64,000 bases of DNA, from positions 1-64,000 of the forward strand of contig NZ_QNUE01000012.1 of assembly GCF_003385595.1 (NCBI RefSeq). The letters run 5' to 3'. Position numbers and translations under genes: made by a program. A model generated the notes under the pieces. That model was not told the origin of the DNA, did no database searches, and worked only from the letters and a program-made list of their open reading frames with translations. This stretch comes from Chryseobacterium flavum (GTDB taxonomy: Bacteria > Bacteroidota > Bacteroidia > Flavobacteriales > Weeksellaceae). Of the stretch, positions 37,551 to 46,206 are shown in pieces. How positions within the stretch are numbered: position 1 is the first letter of the stretch; each line of letters opens with the position of its first letter.

Positions 37551-37660
37551 ATTATCTAAATTACAAATATTTTACCAAAAATCAATTAATGACTTTATGG
37601 CAGAAAAAATTTTATTATCTTATTGAAAATGATTAAGTTTGTTGTCCTTAAAAATTCCCC

Positions 37661-37885
37661 ATGAATCCTGAAATTACTACATATATTGGATATTCTGCCT
37701 CAGTTTTTATTGTATTGAGTTTCATACTGAAAGATGTAAGAAAAATTAGAATAGTCAATATGATTGGCTGTATCTGCTTTGTTATTTATGGTATCTTCAA
37801 TGGAATGCTCTGGCCGGTGATTATTCCGAACGGGCTTATTTGTTTTATTCAGATCTACCATTTACTGACAGGAAAGAAAGGGTAA
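37661..37885 (+). CDS. Small three-helix membrane protein (SemiSWEET/YgjV-like)
   Basis: The 74-residue protein has three membrane helices: ITTYIGYSASVFIVLSFIL, VNMIGCICFVIYGIFNGM and LWPVIIPNGLICFIQIYHLL. The loop carries charged residues (KDVRKIRIVN) and a Pro-Asn near the last helix, which recalls the triple-helix unit of SemiSWEET or YgjV-like proteins. Sugar transport is possible but not shown. Its stop overlaps the start of the next gene by one base (TAATG). Confidence 0.65.
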   Translation: MNPEITTYIGYSASVFIVLSFILKDVRKIRIVNMIGCICFVIYGIFNGMLWPVIIPNGLICFIQIYHLLTGKKG

Positions 37886-38979
37886 TGAGAAAAAAAATCA
37901 TTATATCTGCCTTCAGTAATTTATATACCGATCAGCGTATAGAAAAAGTGTGCAGGACCTTGCATGAAAATGGTTATCAGATAGACTTGATAGGAAATAA
38001 CTGGAATGGAGCCGAAAAAATGGAACGTCCTTATTCTTTTTCCAGAATTTCCCTTTCTTCTAAAACTTTAAAAACTGCTTATTTTGAATTTAACTGGAAA
38101 TTGTATCATGAGCTGAAAAACAAAGCGGATCAGTATACCATTCTGCATGCTAATGATATTGATGCATTAGTTCCTAATTACCTTATCTCCAGGAAATTAA
38201 ATATTCCTCTTATTTTTGACAGCCATGAGATCTTTTCAGAAATGCCTGCCATTCAGGGCAAAATGTCTCAAAAACTATGGAGATACGTTGAAAAAACGAT
38301 TATTCCTAAGCTTACTTATATGATCACTGCCAGCAACAGTTACGCGCAATGGTTTCAGAATAAATATAAAATAATGCCGGTGGTTGTACAGAATGCTCCC
38401 CGAAGATTAAATTTTAATATTGAAATCCCTGAGAATCATCCTAAAATCATTTTATATCAGGGGGCGGTTAATCCGTTCCGTGGAATTGACAAAGTGATTC
38501 TGGCCATGCGTTATTTGGATCATGTAGTTCTGAAAATTGCCGGAGATGGCCCCAGGAAGCAGGAATATGAAAACCTTGTTATAAATGAAAACCTTCAGCA
38601 TAAGGTACAATTTCTTGGAAAGCTAAACCCTGAAGATCTCAGGAATATGACCTTGTCGGCGGATTGTGGTATGAGTATCGAAGAAAATGAGGGAGAAAGC
38701 TATTTCTATTCACTTCCGAATAAAGTTTTGGACTGTATACAGGCACGGGTCCCTTTAATTTTGTCTGACTTTCCTGAAATGCAGAATATTAAAAAGAGGT
38801 TTGATGTGGGAGAAATAATAAAAAATCATACTCCTGAAGCCATAGCAGAGGCGATTAAAACGGTCTTAAATAATGGCAGACTGAGTTATCAGGCTGAGCT
38901 TGAAAAAGCATCAGAGATTCTCTGCTGGGAAAACGAAGAAAAAAAATTGCTGGATATCTTTCAAAAAGCAGCCCAATAA
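37885..38979 (+). CDS. GT-B glycosyltransferase (family 4-like)
   Basis: From the ATG at 37885 the protein has 364 residues. The N-terminal half holds VCRTLHENGYQIDLIGNNW, an IPLIFDSHEIFSE segment typical of GT4 enzymes, and the C-terminal half has LYQGAVNPFRGIDKVILAM, KIAGDGP and the conserved region SYFYSLPNKVLDCIQA. The acceptor sugar is unknown; a cell-surface polysaccharide is likely. The start is fixed by the one-base overlap with the upstream gene. Confidence 0.85.
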   Translation: MRKKIIISAFSNLYTDQRIEKVCRTLHENGYQIDLIGNNWNGAEKMERPYSFSRISLSSKTLKTAYFEFNWKLYHELKNKADQYTILHANDIDALVPNYLISRKLNIPLIFDSHEIFSEMPAIQGKMSQKLWRYVEKTIIPKLTYMITASNSYAQWFQNKYKIMPVVVQNAPRRLNFNIEIPENHPKIILYQGAVNPFRGIDKVILAMRYLDHVVLKIAGDGPRKQEYENLVINENLQHKVQFLGKLNPEDLRNMTLSADCGMSIEENEGESYFYSLPNKVLDCIQARVPLILSDFPEMQNIKKRFDVGEIIKNHTPEAIAEAIKTVLNNGRLSYQAELEKASEILCWENEEKKLLDIFQKAAQ

Positions 38980-39137
38980 AAAATAGCTATTGTTTATAGT
39001 CTTTATATCAATCTATGATAATCCATCGTAAAAATACAGTAATTTAATAATTTCATTGATTTCTTAATTGAAAACTGTTAATACCTTTTGTTGAGATATT
39101 AAAAATTGAATAAAAAAAATAAAAGTTTAAAATTAAT

Positions 39138-39145
39138 TATCTTTG
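39138..39145 (+). promoter_or_regulatory. -7 element for sufE
   Basis: TATCTTTGCAC is a good Bacteroidetes -7 element 20 bp before the sufE ATG. The predicted leader is about 14 nt. No clear -33 TTTG is present. Confidence 0.5.
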
Positions 39146-39165
39146 CACAAAGAAATTTTTTTAAG

Positions 39166-39585
39166 ATGACCATTAAGGAAAAACAGCAGGAAATAATTGA
39201 CGAATTTGCATTTCTTGACGATTGGGAGCAGAAATATGAGTATATCATAGATCTTGGAAAAGAATTAAAAGGGCTTCCTGAAGACAAGAAGACAGAAGAA
39301 AACCTTATTAAAGGCTGTCAGAGTAAAGTGTGGATTGATGCTGAGTTTAAAGATGGAAAGCTTTTCTTTAATGCAGATTCAGACGGGATTTTGCCCAAAG
39401 GTATTGTTTCTCTTTTAGTAAGTATATATAGCGGTCACTCTACCCAGGAAATCCTGGACTCTGATTTTGAATTTATCTCAGAAATAGGACTGCAGGAATT
39501 TCTTTCTCCGTCAAGAGCCAACGGATTGATGGCTATGACCAAACAAATTAAATTTTATGCAGTTGCATATCAACTGAAATCATAA
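39166..39585 (+). CDS. sufE: SufE-family cysteine desulphuration protein
   Basis: SufE accepts sulphur from the cysteine desulphurase SufS and passes it to Fe-S scaffold proteins. From the ATG at 39166 it has 139 residues. The acceptor Cys lies in LIKGCQSKVWIDA, followed by the conserved ADSDGILPKGIVSLLVSIYSG and GLQEFLSPSRANGL. The upstream in-frame extension to 39106 crosses the promoter and is rejected. The other suf genes are not in the window. Confidence 0.92.
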   Translation: MTIKEKQQEIIDEFAFLDDWEQKYEYIIDLGKELKGLPEDKKTEENLIKGCQSKVWIDAEFKDGKLFFNADSDGILPKGIVSLLVSIYSGHSTQEILDSDFEFISEIGLQEFLSPSRANGLMAMTKQIKFYAVAYQLKS

Positions 39586-39587
39586 CT

Positions 39588-40553
39588 GTGACCAGAATTT
39601 TAGCATATCGTTTTTCTGCATTTGGAGACGTTGCCATGACAGTTCCTGTTTTCAGGGAATTTCTGGAACAAAATCCGGATGTTGAGATCGTCATGGTTTC
39701 CAGGAAAAATTTTGAACCATTATTTGCAGGAATTCCAAATGTTACGTTCAAAGGAATTGACCTGGATGATTATAAAGGGTTTTTTGGTTTAAGAAGGCTT
39801 GCCAATGAGCTGATCAGGGAATTTAATCCTGACTTTATTGCAAATCTTCATGATGTGATCCGGACTAAGGTTTTAGACAAAATTTATGTAAGAAAAGGCT
39901 TGAAGGTCTTTAAAATAGATAAAGGAAAGGAAGAAAAAGAAAACCTCACAAATGTCTGGAACCTCAATAAAGTTCAGCTTAAAAAAACAGATGAACGTTA
40001 TGCAGACGTGTTCAGGGCAATGGGGTTTAAGGTAGAGCTTTCTCAAAAATTGAGACCACAGCCGGGACCTAAGTCAGGAATTGGCTTTGCTCCTTTTGCA
40101 CAGCATAAAGGGAAAATGCTTCCTTTGGAAAAATCTTTTGAACTGGCGAGGGTACTGGCGAATAAACATACGATTTATTTTTTTGGAGGAGGAAAAAAGG
40201 AAACAGAAACTCTTGAAAACTGGGAAGCGAAGATTCCAAATACAAAAAGTCTCTCAGGTAAATTAAGTCTTACAGAAGAGCTTGAGAAGATCGGACAACT
40301 GGAATTAATGATTTCTATGGACTCTGCAAATATGCATCTTGCCAGCCTTGTGGGAACAAGATGTATTTCTATCTGGGGAGCGACCCATCCGTATGCCGGA
40401 TTCTTGGGGTTTGGACAAAGCGAAGATGATGTAATACAAGTGAAAGACCTTACCTGCAGGCCATGTTCGGTCTTTGGAGATAAAGAATGTTACAGGGGAG
40501 ACTGGGCTTGTCTGGAGGAATTTGATATTCAAAAAGTCATTGCGAAAATCTGA
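39588..40553 (+). CDS. Glycosyltransferase family 9 (heptosyltransferase-like)
   Basis: The 321-residue protein starts at GTG 39588, 2 bp after sufE. It begins ILAYRFSAFGDVAMTVPVFREF, the N-terminal GT9 motif, and has GIGFAPFAQHKGKMLPLEKSFELA and the donor-site MISMDSANMHLASLVGTRCISIWGATHP in two parts. A Cys-rich tail follows (LTCRPCSVFGDKECYRGDWAC). GT9 enzymes usually transfer heptose to the LPS core. It is co-transcribed with sufE and the next glycosyltransferase. Confidence 0.9.
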   Translation: MTRILAYRFSAFGDVAMTVPVFREFLEQNPDVEIVMVSRKNFEPLFAGIPNVTFKGIDLDDYKGFFGLRRLANELIREFNPDFIANLHDVIRTKVLDKIYVRKGLKVFKIDKGKEEKENLTNVWNLNKVQLKKTDERYADVFRAMGFKVELSQKLRPQPGPKSGIGFAPFAQHKGKMLPLEKSFELARVLANKHTIYFFGGGKKETETLENWEAKIPNTKSLSGKLSLTEELEKIGQLELMISMDSANMHLASLVGTRCISIWGATHPYAGFLGFGQSEDDVIQVKDLTCRPCSVFGDKECYRGDWACLEEFDIQKVIAKI

Positions 40554-40556
40554 TTA

Positions 40557-41453
40557 ATGGAGCTTTCAATCTGTATTCCGGTATTTAACTTTGATGTTAG
40601 TGATTTGGTTCATGACCTTAATAAAGAAATAAAGGATAATAATATTGATGCTGAAATTATCCTGATTGATGATGCTTCTGATTACTCATTTATACAAGTC
40701 AATAAATTACTTCAGGATAAAGTTCAAACACTGGTTTTTCTTGACAAAAATATAGGACGTTCCAAAATCCGTAATCTCTTCCTGAAGTACTCACACGGAA
40801 AATACCTTTTGTTTTTAGATTGTGATGTCAAAATTGACAATAAAAACTTTCTTTATAATTACATGTCTGTAATAAGAAAAGAACCAGATATAGGATTAAT
40901 ATACGGAAATTTTAAAATTTCCGATCAGGAAAAAACTTCTCTTAGAAACAGATATTCTTTGGAAAGAGAGATTTTTACAGGCAATCGAACGACAAACTTT
41001 TCAGTTTTTAAAACTGTAAATTTTGTGATCAGGAAGGATATTTTTGAGAAATTTCCCTTTAATGAAGAGCTGACACAATATGGATACGAGGACTTCATCT
41101 TTGCAAAACTTCTTGAACAGAATAGAGTAACCTTTCTGGCGATTAATAATCCTGTTATTCATTTTGACTGTACCAGCAACGAAGTGTTTCTGCAAAAAAC
41201 AGAGATAAGTATCGACTCTTTATTAATGCTCTCAAAAAGCCCGCAAAACAGAGAGTTTATTAAAGGAATAAAAGTTTACAGGGCCGCTGCTGTATTAAAA
41301 CAATTAAGGCTGGCTTCTGTCTTTCTCTTTTTCTATAATATATTTGAAAAAAGAATAAAACGTAACCTGACTTCCGGGAATCCCAACATCCGTTTTTTTG
41401 ATTTATATAAACTGGCATTGCTGATCGGGAAAATAAATAGTTCAGATGAATAA
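40557..41453 (+). CDS. Glycosyltransferase family 2
   Basis: The 298-residue protein has a GT-A fold: SICIPVFNFD at the N-terminus, IILIDDAS, NIGRSKIRN, and the metal-binding FLDCDVKIDNK (DxD near residue 87-89). The acceptor loop contains GYEDFIFAKLLEQ, the usual ED motif. It starts 3 bp after the GT9 stop and is probably the third gene of the unit. The sugar and acceptor are unknown; LPS core or another surface glycan is most likely. Confidence 0.9.
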   Translation: MELSICIPVFNFDVSDLVHDLNKEIKDNNIDAEIILIDDASDYSFIQVNKLLQDKVQTLVFLDKNIGRSKIRNLFLKYSHGKYLLFLDCDVKIDNKNFLYNYMSVIRKEPDIGLIYGNFKISDQEKTSLRNRYSLEREIFTGNRTTNFSVFKTVNFVIRKDIFEKFPFNEELTQYGYEDFIFAKLLEQNRVTFLAINNPVIHFDCTSNEVFLQKTEISIDSLLMLSKSPQNREFIKGIKVYRAAAVLKQLRLASVFLFFYNIFEKRIKRNLTSGNPNIRFFDLYKLALLIGKINSSDE

Positions 41454-41480
41454 AAGAAAAGGATTACGATGATCAGACAT

Positions 41481-41516
41481 TAAAACAAAAAAATCTCCCA
41501 ATTTCTTGAGAGATTT
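41481..41516 (-). terminator. Terminator for the tRNA-Val transcript
   Basis: On the minus strand AAATCTC pairs with GAGATTT and is followed by TTTTTTTGTTTT. It lies 4 bp past the 3' end of the distal tRNA gene. Confidence 0.85.
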
Positions 41517-41519
41517 CTG

Positions 41520-41594
41520 TGGGTCCTGAGGGATTCGAACCCCCGACCCTCTGGGTGTAAACCAGATGCTCTGAACCAACTGAGCTAAGAACCC
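41520..41594 (-). tRNA. tRNA-Val (anticodon UAC), copy 2
   Basis: The 75-nt gene has a 7-bp acceptor stem (GGGTTCT with AGGACCC), a D arm TTAGCTCAGTTGGTT, anticodon stem TCTGG/CCAGA with loop TTTACAC (anticodon TAC), and the T arm GGGGGTTCGAATCCC. The 3' CCA is not encoded. It is identical to the copy 33 bp upstream. Confidence 0.95.
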
Positions 41595-41627
41595 GAATTT
41601 TTTTTAAAGGTTTCGTTTCCTTTTTTG

Positions 41628-41702
41628 TGGGTCCTGAGGGATTCGAACCCCCGACCCTCTGGGTGTAAACCAGATGCTCTGAACCAACTGAGCTAAGAAC
41701 CC
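41628..41702 (-). tRNA. tRNA-Val (anticodon UAC), copy 1
   Basis: This 75-nt gene is identical to the second copy, with anticodon TAC reading GUA and related valine codons. It is the promoter-proximal copy. A perfect promoter lies at 41733-41763. Confidence 0.95.
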
Positions 41703-41732
41703 TCTATACTTGTTTCCTCGTTTAGAGTGGTG

Positions 41733-41763
41733 CAAATATACAACTTATTCATGAATCTCCAAA
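41733..41763 (-). promoter_or_regulatory. Promoter of the tRNA-Val pair
   Basis: On the minus strand TTTG (41763-41760) is followed after exactly 19 bp by TATATTTG (41740-41733), the ideal Bacteroidetes -33/-7 arrangement. The -33 box lies inside the 3' end of folC. Confidence 0.8.
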
Positions 41764-42989
41764 TTTTTTTCCAAAAAATCTCCCACTACAAAATTGCTTC
41801 CGCCAATAAAGATCATTTCATTATTTGTACATCGCTCTTTTGCAGATAGATATGCTTCCTGCACTGAGTTGAAAATTTTATAAATAATTTTTGCTTCCTG
41901 AAGCAGGTTTTCATAATCTTTAGGATCTCTCCCTCTGTTGATGGAAGGTTTCGCAAAATAAAATTCTGAATTTGCCGGAAGTAGGGTCATGACTTCATCT
42001 ATTTTTTTATCATTTACAAAACCTAAAATGATATGCTTATGTTTGTCAATTGAGTTTAATTGTTTAAAAACATACTCCAGGCCGGCCTGGTTATGTGCAG
42101 TGTCACATATGGTAAGCGGGTTTTTTGAAAATTCAAACCATCGGCCGATAAATCCTGTATTCTGATGCACACTCAGTAACCCTTCTTTTAGGTCTTTATC
42201 TGAAATCACAACATTTAATTTTCTTAATTCTTCAACCATGGCCAGTACCACACGGATATTCTTCTGCTGATAATTTCCTTTCAAATCCGATGAAAGATCA
42301 GAATTCAAAAGGGAGGCATCTGTAAACGGAGCGTTTAACGTTAATGCTTTTTCCCGGATGATTCTTTTTACAACTTCATTTTCATCTCCTGAAATAACCG
42401 GAGTATTGTGTTTAATAATGCCGGATTTTTCATTTGCAATCTCTTCAATGGTGTTACCCAGGATATTCTGGTGATCAAGCTGAACATTAGTGATGGCAGT
42501 AAGCATAGGATGTATAATATTGGTAGAATCCAGCCGTCCTCCCAATCCAACCTCAATTATAGCAAAATCTACCTGTTGTTGATAGAAATATTCAAAAGCC
42601 ATGATCGTAGTGAATTCAAAAAAAGAAGGACGTATATCCTCTGGCAGTTTTTTTAGTTTACTGATGAAATCAAATACAAATTGCTTATTACAATTCTTTC
42701 CGTTTACTTTAATCCGTTCAGTAAAATCAATAAGGTGGGGAGAATTATATAATCCGGTTTTATAACCCGCTTCCTGAAGCACAGAGGCAAGCATATTGCT
42801 TGAAGAACCCTTTCCGTTGGTTCCTCCGATATGAATGCATCTTATCTTTTCCTGTGGATTTCCAAAAAAAGCACAAAGTTTGGTAATATTATCAAGTCCT
42901 GGTTTGTAAGCTTTCTGTCCATCTACCTGATAGTTGGGCATTTGTATAAAAAGCCAGTCAATAGCTTCCTGGTATTGTTTGTGTGTCAT
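41745..42989 (-). CDS. folC: Folylpolyglutamate synthase / dihydrofolate synthase
   Basis: FolC joins glutamate to dihydropteroate and to reduced folates. The 414 residues contain the ATP loop IGGTNGKGSSSNML (about 53-66), the substrate loop LYNSPHLIDFTERI, and EVGLGGRLDSTN with LTAITNVQLDHQNILG. Length and motifs are those of the bifunctional Mur-ligase-fold enzyme. Its 3' end contains the promoter for the downstream tRNA genes. Confidence 0.94.
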   Translation of the reverse strand: MTHKQYQEAIDWLFIQMPNYQVDGQKAYKPGLDNITKLCAFFGNPQEKIRCIHIGGTNGKGSSSNMLASVLQEAGYKTGLYNSPHLIDFTERIKVNGKNCNKQFVFDFISKLKKLPEDIRPSFFEFTTIMAFEYFYQQQVDFAIIEVGLGGRLDSTNIIHPMLTAITNVQLDHQNILGNTIEEIANEKSGIIKHNTPVISGDENEVVKRIIREKALTLNAPFTDASLLNSDLSSDLKGNYQQKNIRVVLAMVEELRKLNVVISDKDLKEGLLSVHQNTGFIGRWFEFSKNPLTICDTAHNQAGLEYVFKQLNSIDKHKHIILGFVNDKKIDEVMTLLPANSEFYFAKPSINRGRDPKDYENLLQEAKIIYKIFNSVQEAYLSAKERCTNNEMIFIGGSNFVVGDFLEKNLEIHE

Positions 42990-43052
42990 ACTGCAAAATT
43001 CCCAAAAGTTTTATTAAAATGAAACAATAATTTTTTGAATCTGTAACTTTTT

Positions 43053-43060
43053 TATATTTG
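43053..43060 (+). promoter_or_regulatory. Possible -7 element for tolC-like gene
   Basis: TATATTTG matches the consensus. A TTTG at 43034 gives a rather short 15-bp spacer. The leader to the ATG at 43175 would be about 110 nt. Confidence 0.35.
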
Positions 43061-43174
43061 ATTCGTCTAATATGGAAAAATCTTAATATGAAATCGCTGT
43101 GATTTATAAGTTACCGTACTGATGAAGATAACACGATTCCATATGACCATTAAAAACAAAATAAACATATACAT

Positions 43175-44497
43175 ATGAAAAAAGTTTGGATCATCGTTTT
43201 TGGATTAGGTTATCTGGGTTTAAGCGCTCAGAAGAAATGGTCCTTAAAAGAATGTGTAAACTATGCAGTGGAGCATAATCTTCAGGTTATCCAAAATCAG
43301 TATAACAAACAAAATCAGGAATATAATCTTAAAGCAGCCAAAAAAGAATATTTGCCTTCTGTATCGGGGAGTATGATAAATGGGGTAAGTTTCGGGCAGG
43401 GGTCATTAGGAGCCGGAAGTTTTAGAAACGATAGATTCAATAACAGTATTGGTCTGAGTACCGATATTTTGCTCTATAACAATGGAAGATTAGAGAAGAA
43501 TGTAAGAAAAGCCCAGTTTGATGTAGAAGCAAGTCAATATGACATTGAAACCATTAAAAATGATATTTCTCTTCAGATTGCTCAGCAGTATCTTACCGCC
43601 TTGTTGAATAAAGAGATCGTTAAAATCTCTCAGAGTGCTGTGGATAATGCCCAGAAACAGTTTGACAGGGCTAAAATCACGACTCAGGTTGGAACAACCG
43701 CACAGACGGTTTTGGCAGAGGCTGAAGCAGCGCTGGCAAGAGAAAAACAAAATCTTAAAACAGCAGAAGTAAACGTTGGACGTGCCTTGTTTGCTATCGC
43801 TCAGCTTTTACAACTGTCAGATTATAAGGGTTTTGATGTGGAAGACGTAAATGTTCCGGAAAAACTTGATTTACAGCTTAATTCTGTGGATGAAGTGCTT
43901 ACAACAGCGTATGAAATACAACCTCAGATCAAAGCTGCTGAAAGCAGGATAAGATCTGCCGAAGCACAAACTGAGGTAACCAAAACAGCATTCTGGCCTA
44001 CATTAACAGCCAGCGCGGGTCTGAATACTTTCTATAACAGGCAGTTTGATCCTATGCCAGGTACGGTGCAGGGAACTTTTTTTGAACAATATAAAGATCA
44101 GTTCGGACAAAATGTGGGGCTATCCCTTAATATTCCTATTTTTAACAAAGGGAAAACAAAATTACAGGTTGAACAGTCTAAAATAAACGAAAGTATTGCC
44201 AAAAATGCGTTGGAACAGCAGAAGCAGACAGTAAGACAGAATGTACAGAAAGCTCAGTTTGATGCTGATGCCAATTATGAAACCTATCTGGCCGCAGTAG
44301 AAGCAGAAAAAAGCTCTAAACTGGCTCTTGATTTTGCGGATAAAAGTTATGCTGCAGGACGATCCACGATCTATGATGTAAATGTTGCGAGAAATAATTA
44401 TGCGAATGCACAGGGATCAGTAGCACAGGCAAAATATAATTACCTTTTTAGTCTTAAACTATTGAACTTCTATGCAGGAATTCCATTAAGTTTGTAA
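43175..44497 (+). CDS. TolC-family outer-membrane efflux protein
   Basis: The 440-residue protein has a signal peptide (MKKVWIIVFGLGYLGLSAQ) and begins its mature part with WSLKECVNYAVEHNLQVIQNQ, the TolC/OEP repeat opening. Two long helical OEP repeats follow (about 20-210 and 225-430), with alternating coiled-coil regions such as ALAREKQNLKTAEVNVGRAL and AGRSTIYDVNVARNNYANAQ. It should form a trimeric export channel. Unusually, no membrane-fusion or inner-membrane pump gene is adjacent; the next gene is a protease-like gene starting 1 bp after its stop. Confidence 0.92.
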   Translation: MKKVWIIVFGLGYLGLSAQKKWSLKECVNYAVEHNLQVIQNQYNKQNQEYNLKAAKKEYLPSVSGSMINGVSFGQGSLGAGSFRNDRFNNSIGLSTDILLYNNGRLEKNVRKAQFDVEASQYDIETIKNDISLQIAQQYLTALLNKEIVKISQSAVDNAQKQFDRAKITTQVGTTAQTVLAEAEAALAREKQNLKTAEVNVGRALFAIAQLLQLSDYKGFDVEDVNVPEKLDLQLNSVDEVLTTAYEIQPQIKAAESRIRSAEAQTEVTKTAFWPTLTASAGLNTFYNRQFDPMPGTVQGTFFEQYKDQFGQNVGLSLNIPIFNKGKTKLQVEQSKINESIAKNALEQQKQTVRQNVQKAQFDADANYETYLAAVEAEKSSKLALDFADKSYAAGRSTIYDVNVARNNYANAQGSVAQAKYNYLFSLKLLNFYAGIPLSL

Positions 44498-44498
44498 A

Positions 44499-45089
44499 AT
44501 GCCAATTCAAGCACTAGAAAAATATTTACCACAAAACACGCTTAAATATTTAAGAGTCTGGTTTTCAGATTATTTTATACATATAAAAGTAACAAGAAAT
44601 AGAAATTCCAAACTGGGAGATTATAGAAAGCTTCCGGACAATTCTCATGAAATTACTGTAAATTCAACGCTTACACCACAGCTTTTTTTCTTTGTACTGA
44701 CTCATGAATTAGCACATTTAATTGCATTTGAAAAGTACGGGCGAAGAATTTCTCCCCATGGAAATGAGTGGAAAGAAACTTTCAGGAATATGCTCCTTGA
44801 AAGTCTGGAAGTCTATGATGAGGACCTGAAACCTGTTATCATAAAGTTTTCAAAGTCACCAAAGGCAAACTTTATGGCCAGCCCTGATCTTGTGAGGTAT
44901 TTCCATACTGAAAAACAAGACGATAGATTGCTGTTTATTGAAGAACTTCAAAAAGGGGAGTTCTTTATCTATCGCAACGAAAAGTATTTATTAGAAGGTC
45001 TGGTTAAAAAAAACTATCTTTGTAAAAACCTGGCTACAGGAAGGAAGTACTCTTTCAAGCCTTTAGCAAGGGTAGAAAAATGTAGCTAA
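44499..45089 (+). CDS. SprT-like zinc metallopeptidase-domain protein
   Basis: The 196-residue protein carries HELAHLIAFEKYG (about 69-81), the HExxH zinc site, followed by ISPHGNEWKETF with the third His. The N-terminal VTRNRNSKLGDYRKLPDNSHEITVN in two parts is typical of SprT-like domains, which act on DNA-protein crosslinks in eukaryotes and are uncharacterised in bacteria. The C-terminal half (YNYL-like beta segment with LCKNLATGRKYSFK) resembles the SprT zinc-ribbon fold with few Cys. It begins 1 bp after the TolC stop. Confidence 0.88.
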   Translation: MPIQALEKYLPQNTLKYLRVWFSDYFIHIKVTRNRNSKLGDYRKLPDNSHEITVNSTLTPQLFFFVLTHELAHLIAFEKYGRRISPHGNEWKETFRNMLLESLEVYDEDLKPVIIKFSKSPKANFMASPDLVRYFHTEKQDDRLLFIEELQKGEFFIYRNEKYLLEGLVKKNYLCKNLATGRKYSFKPLARVEKCS

Positions 45090-45091
45090 GA

Positions 45092-46174
45092 ATGTTAAAG
45101 TCAGATAGATACTGTGTGATAATGGCAGGAGGAATCGGTAGCCGGTTCTGGCCAATGAGTACACAGAAATTTCCAAAACAATTTCAGGATATTTTAGGAG
45201 TTGGACGTACCATGATTCAGCAGACTTATGACAGAATCAGTAAAATAATTCCTAAAGAACAGATATTTGTGATTACGAATAAGGAATATGTTGCTCTATC
45301 TCAGCAACAGCTTCCTGAGATTCCTGAGGGGAATATTGTGGGTGAGCCGTTAATGAAAAATACAGCAGCCTGTAATCTGTATATGGCTAATAAAATTGCT
45401 GAAATAAATCCGGATGCTACGATGATAGTGCTTCCGGCAGATCACCTGATTCTCAAGGAAGATGTCTTTTTAGAGAAAGTGGAGCTGGCCTTCGATCTTG
45501 CTTCAAAACATGATTATCTTGTTACCCTAGGAATTACCCCGACAAGACCTGATACAGGATACGGATATATTCAGTTTGTAGAAAAAAAAGGATCAGACTA
45601 TTTCAAAGTAAAAACTTTTACAGAAAAACCAATTTTGGAAATTGCCCAGAGTTTCCTGGAAAGCGGCGATTTTCTCTGGAATGCAGGAATATTTATCTGG
45701 AACATAAAGAGTATTCAACAGGCTTTTGAACTGTATCTTCCTGAAATGGTGCAGCATTTCATGTCTTGTGAATATAACTCTGAGAATGAGAACAACTGTA
45801 TTGAAATTATTTACCCGAAAGTTCAGAAAATCTCTATAGATAATGGAATTCTGGAAAAGGCAAAAAATGTTTACGTAATTCCTTCCGATCTCGGATGGAG
45901 TGATTTGGGAACCTGGACATCAGTTTATGAAAATACAGAAAAAGATCAGAATGGAAATGCTGTAAAGCTAAAACATTTGCTGGCCTATAATGCAAAAGGT
46001 AATATTATCCGTCTGAAAAATAATAACAAAGCCGTAATTATTGACGGGCTTGAAAATTATATTGTTGTGGACACAGACAAGGCCCTTCTGATTTGCCCGC
46101 GCGATAATGACCAACTGATCAAAGATTATGTTCTTGATTTGAAGAACTTCAAAAAAGGAGAGAAGTTTATGTAA
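45092..46174 (+). CDS. Mannose-1-phosphate guanylyltransferase
   Basis: This enzyme makes GDP-mannose from mannose-1-phosphate and GTP for surface glycans. The 360-residue protein has the nucleotidyltransferase signature MAGGIGSRFWPMSTQKFPKQF near the N-terminus, VLPADHLI, FTEKP and FLWNAGIFIWN, plus a C-terminal beta-helix part (NIIRLKNNNKAVIIDGLENYIVVDT in two parts). It lacks the phosphomannose isomerase domain of longer ManC proteins. It starts 2 bp after the SprT-like gene. Confidence 0.93.
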   Translation: MLKSDRYCVIMAGGIGSRFWPMSTQKFPKQFQDILGVGRTMIQQTYDRISKIIPKEQIFVITNKEYVALSQQQLPEIPEGNIVGEPLMKNTAACNLYMANKIAEINPDATMIVLPADHLILKEDVFLEKVELAFDLASKHDYLVTLGITPTRPDTGYGYIQFVEKKGSDYFKVKTFTEKPILEIAQSFLESGDFLWNAGIFIWNIKSIQQAFELYLPEMVQHFMSCEYNSENENNCIEIIYPKVQKISIDNGILEKAKNVYVIPSDLGWSDLGTWTSVYENTEKDQNGNAVKLKHLLAYNAKGNIIRLKNNNKAVIIDGLENYIVVDTDKALLICPRDNDQLIKDYVLDLKNFKKGEKFM

Positions 46175-46206
46175 AAAATTGGTATATTTCTGCTGATTTT
46201 TTAATT

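Noticed and set aside
41461..41520. Terminator for the glycosyltransferase unit on the plus strand at the same hairpin
   Set aside because: The hairpin is followed by CTGTGGG on the plus strand, so a U-tract exists only for the minus-strand tRNA transcript.
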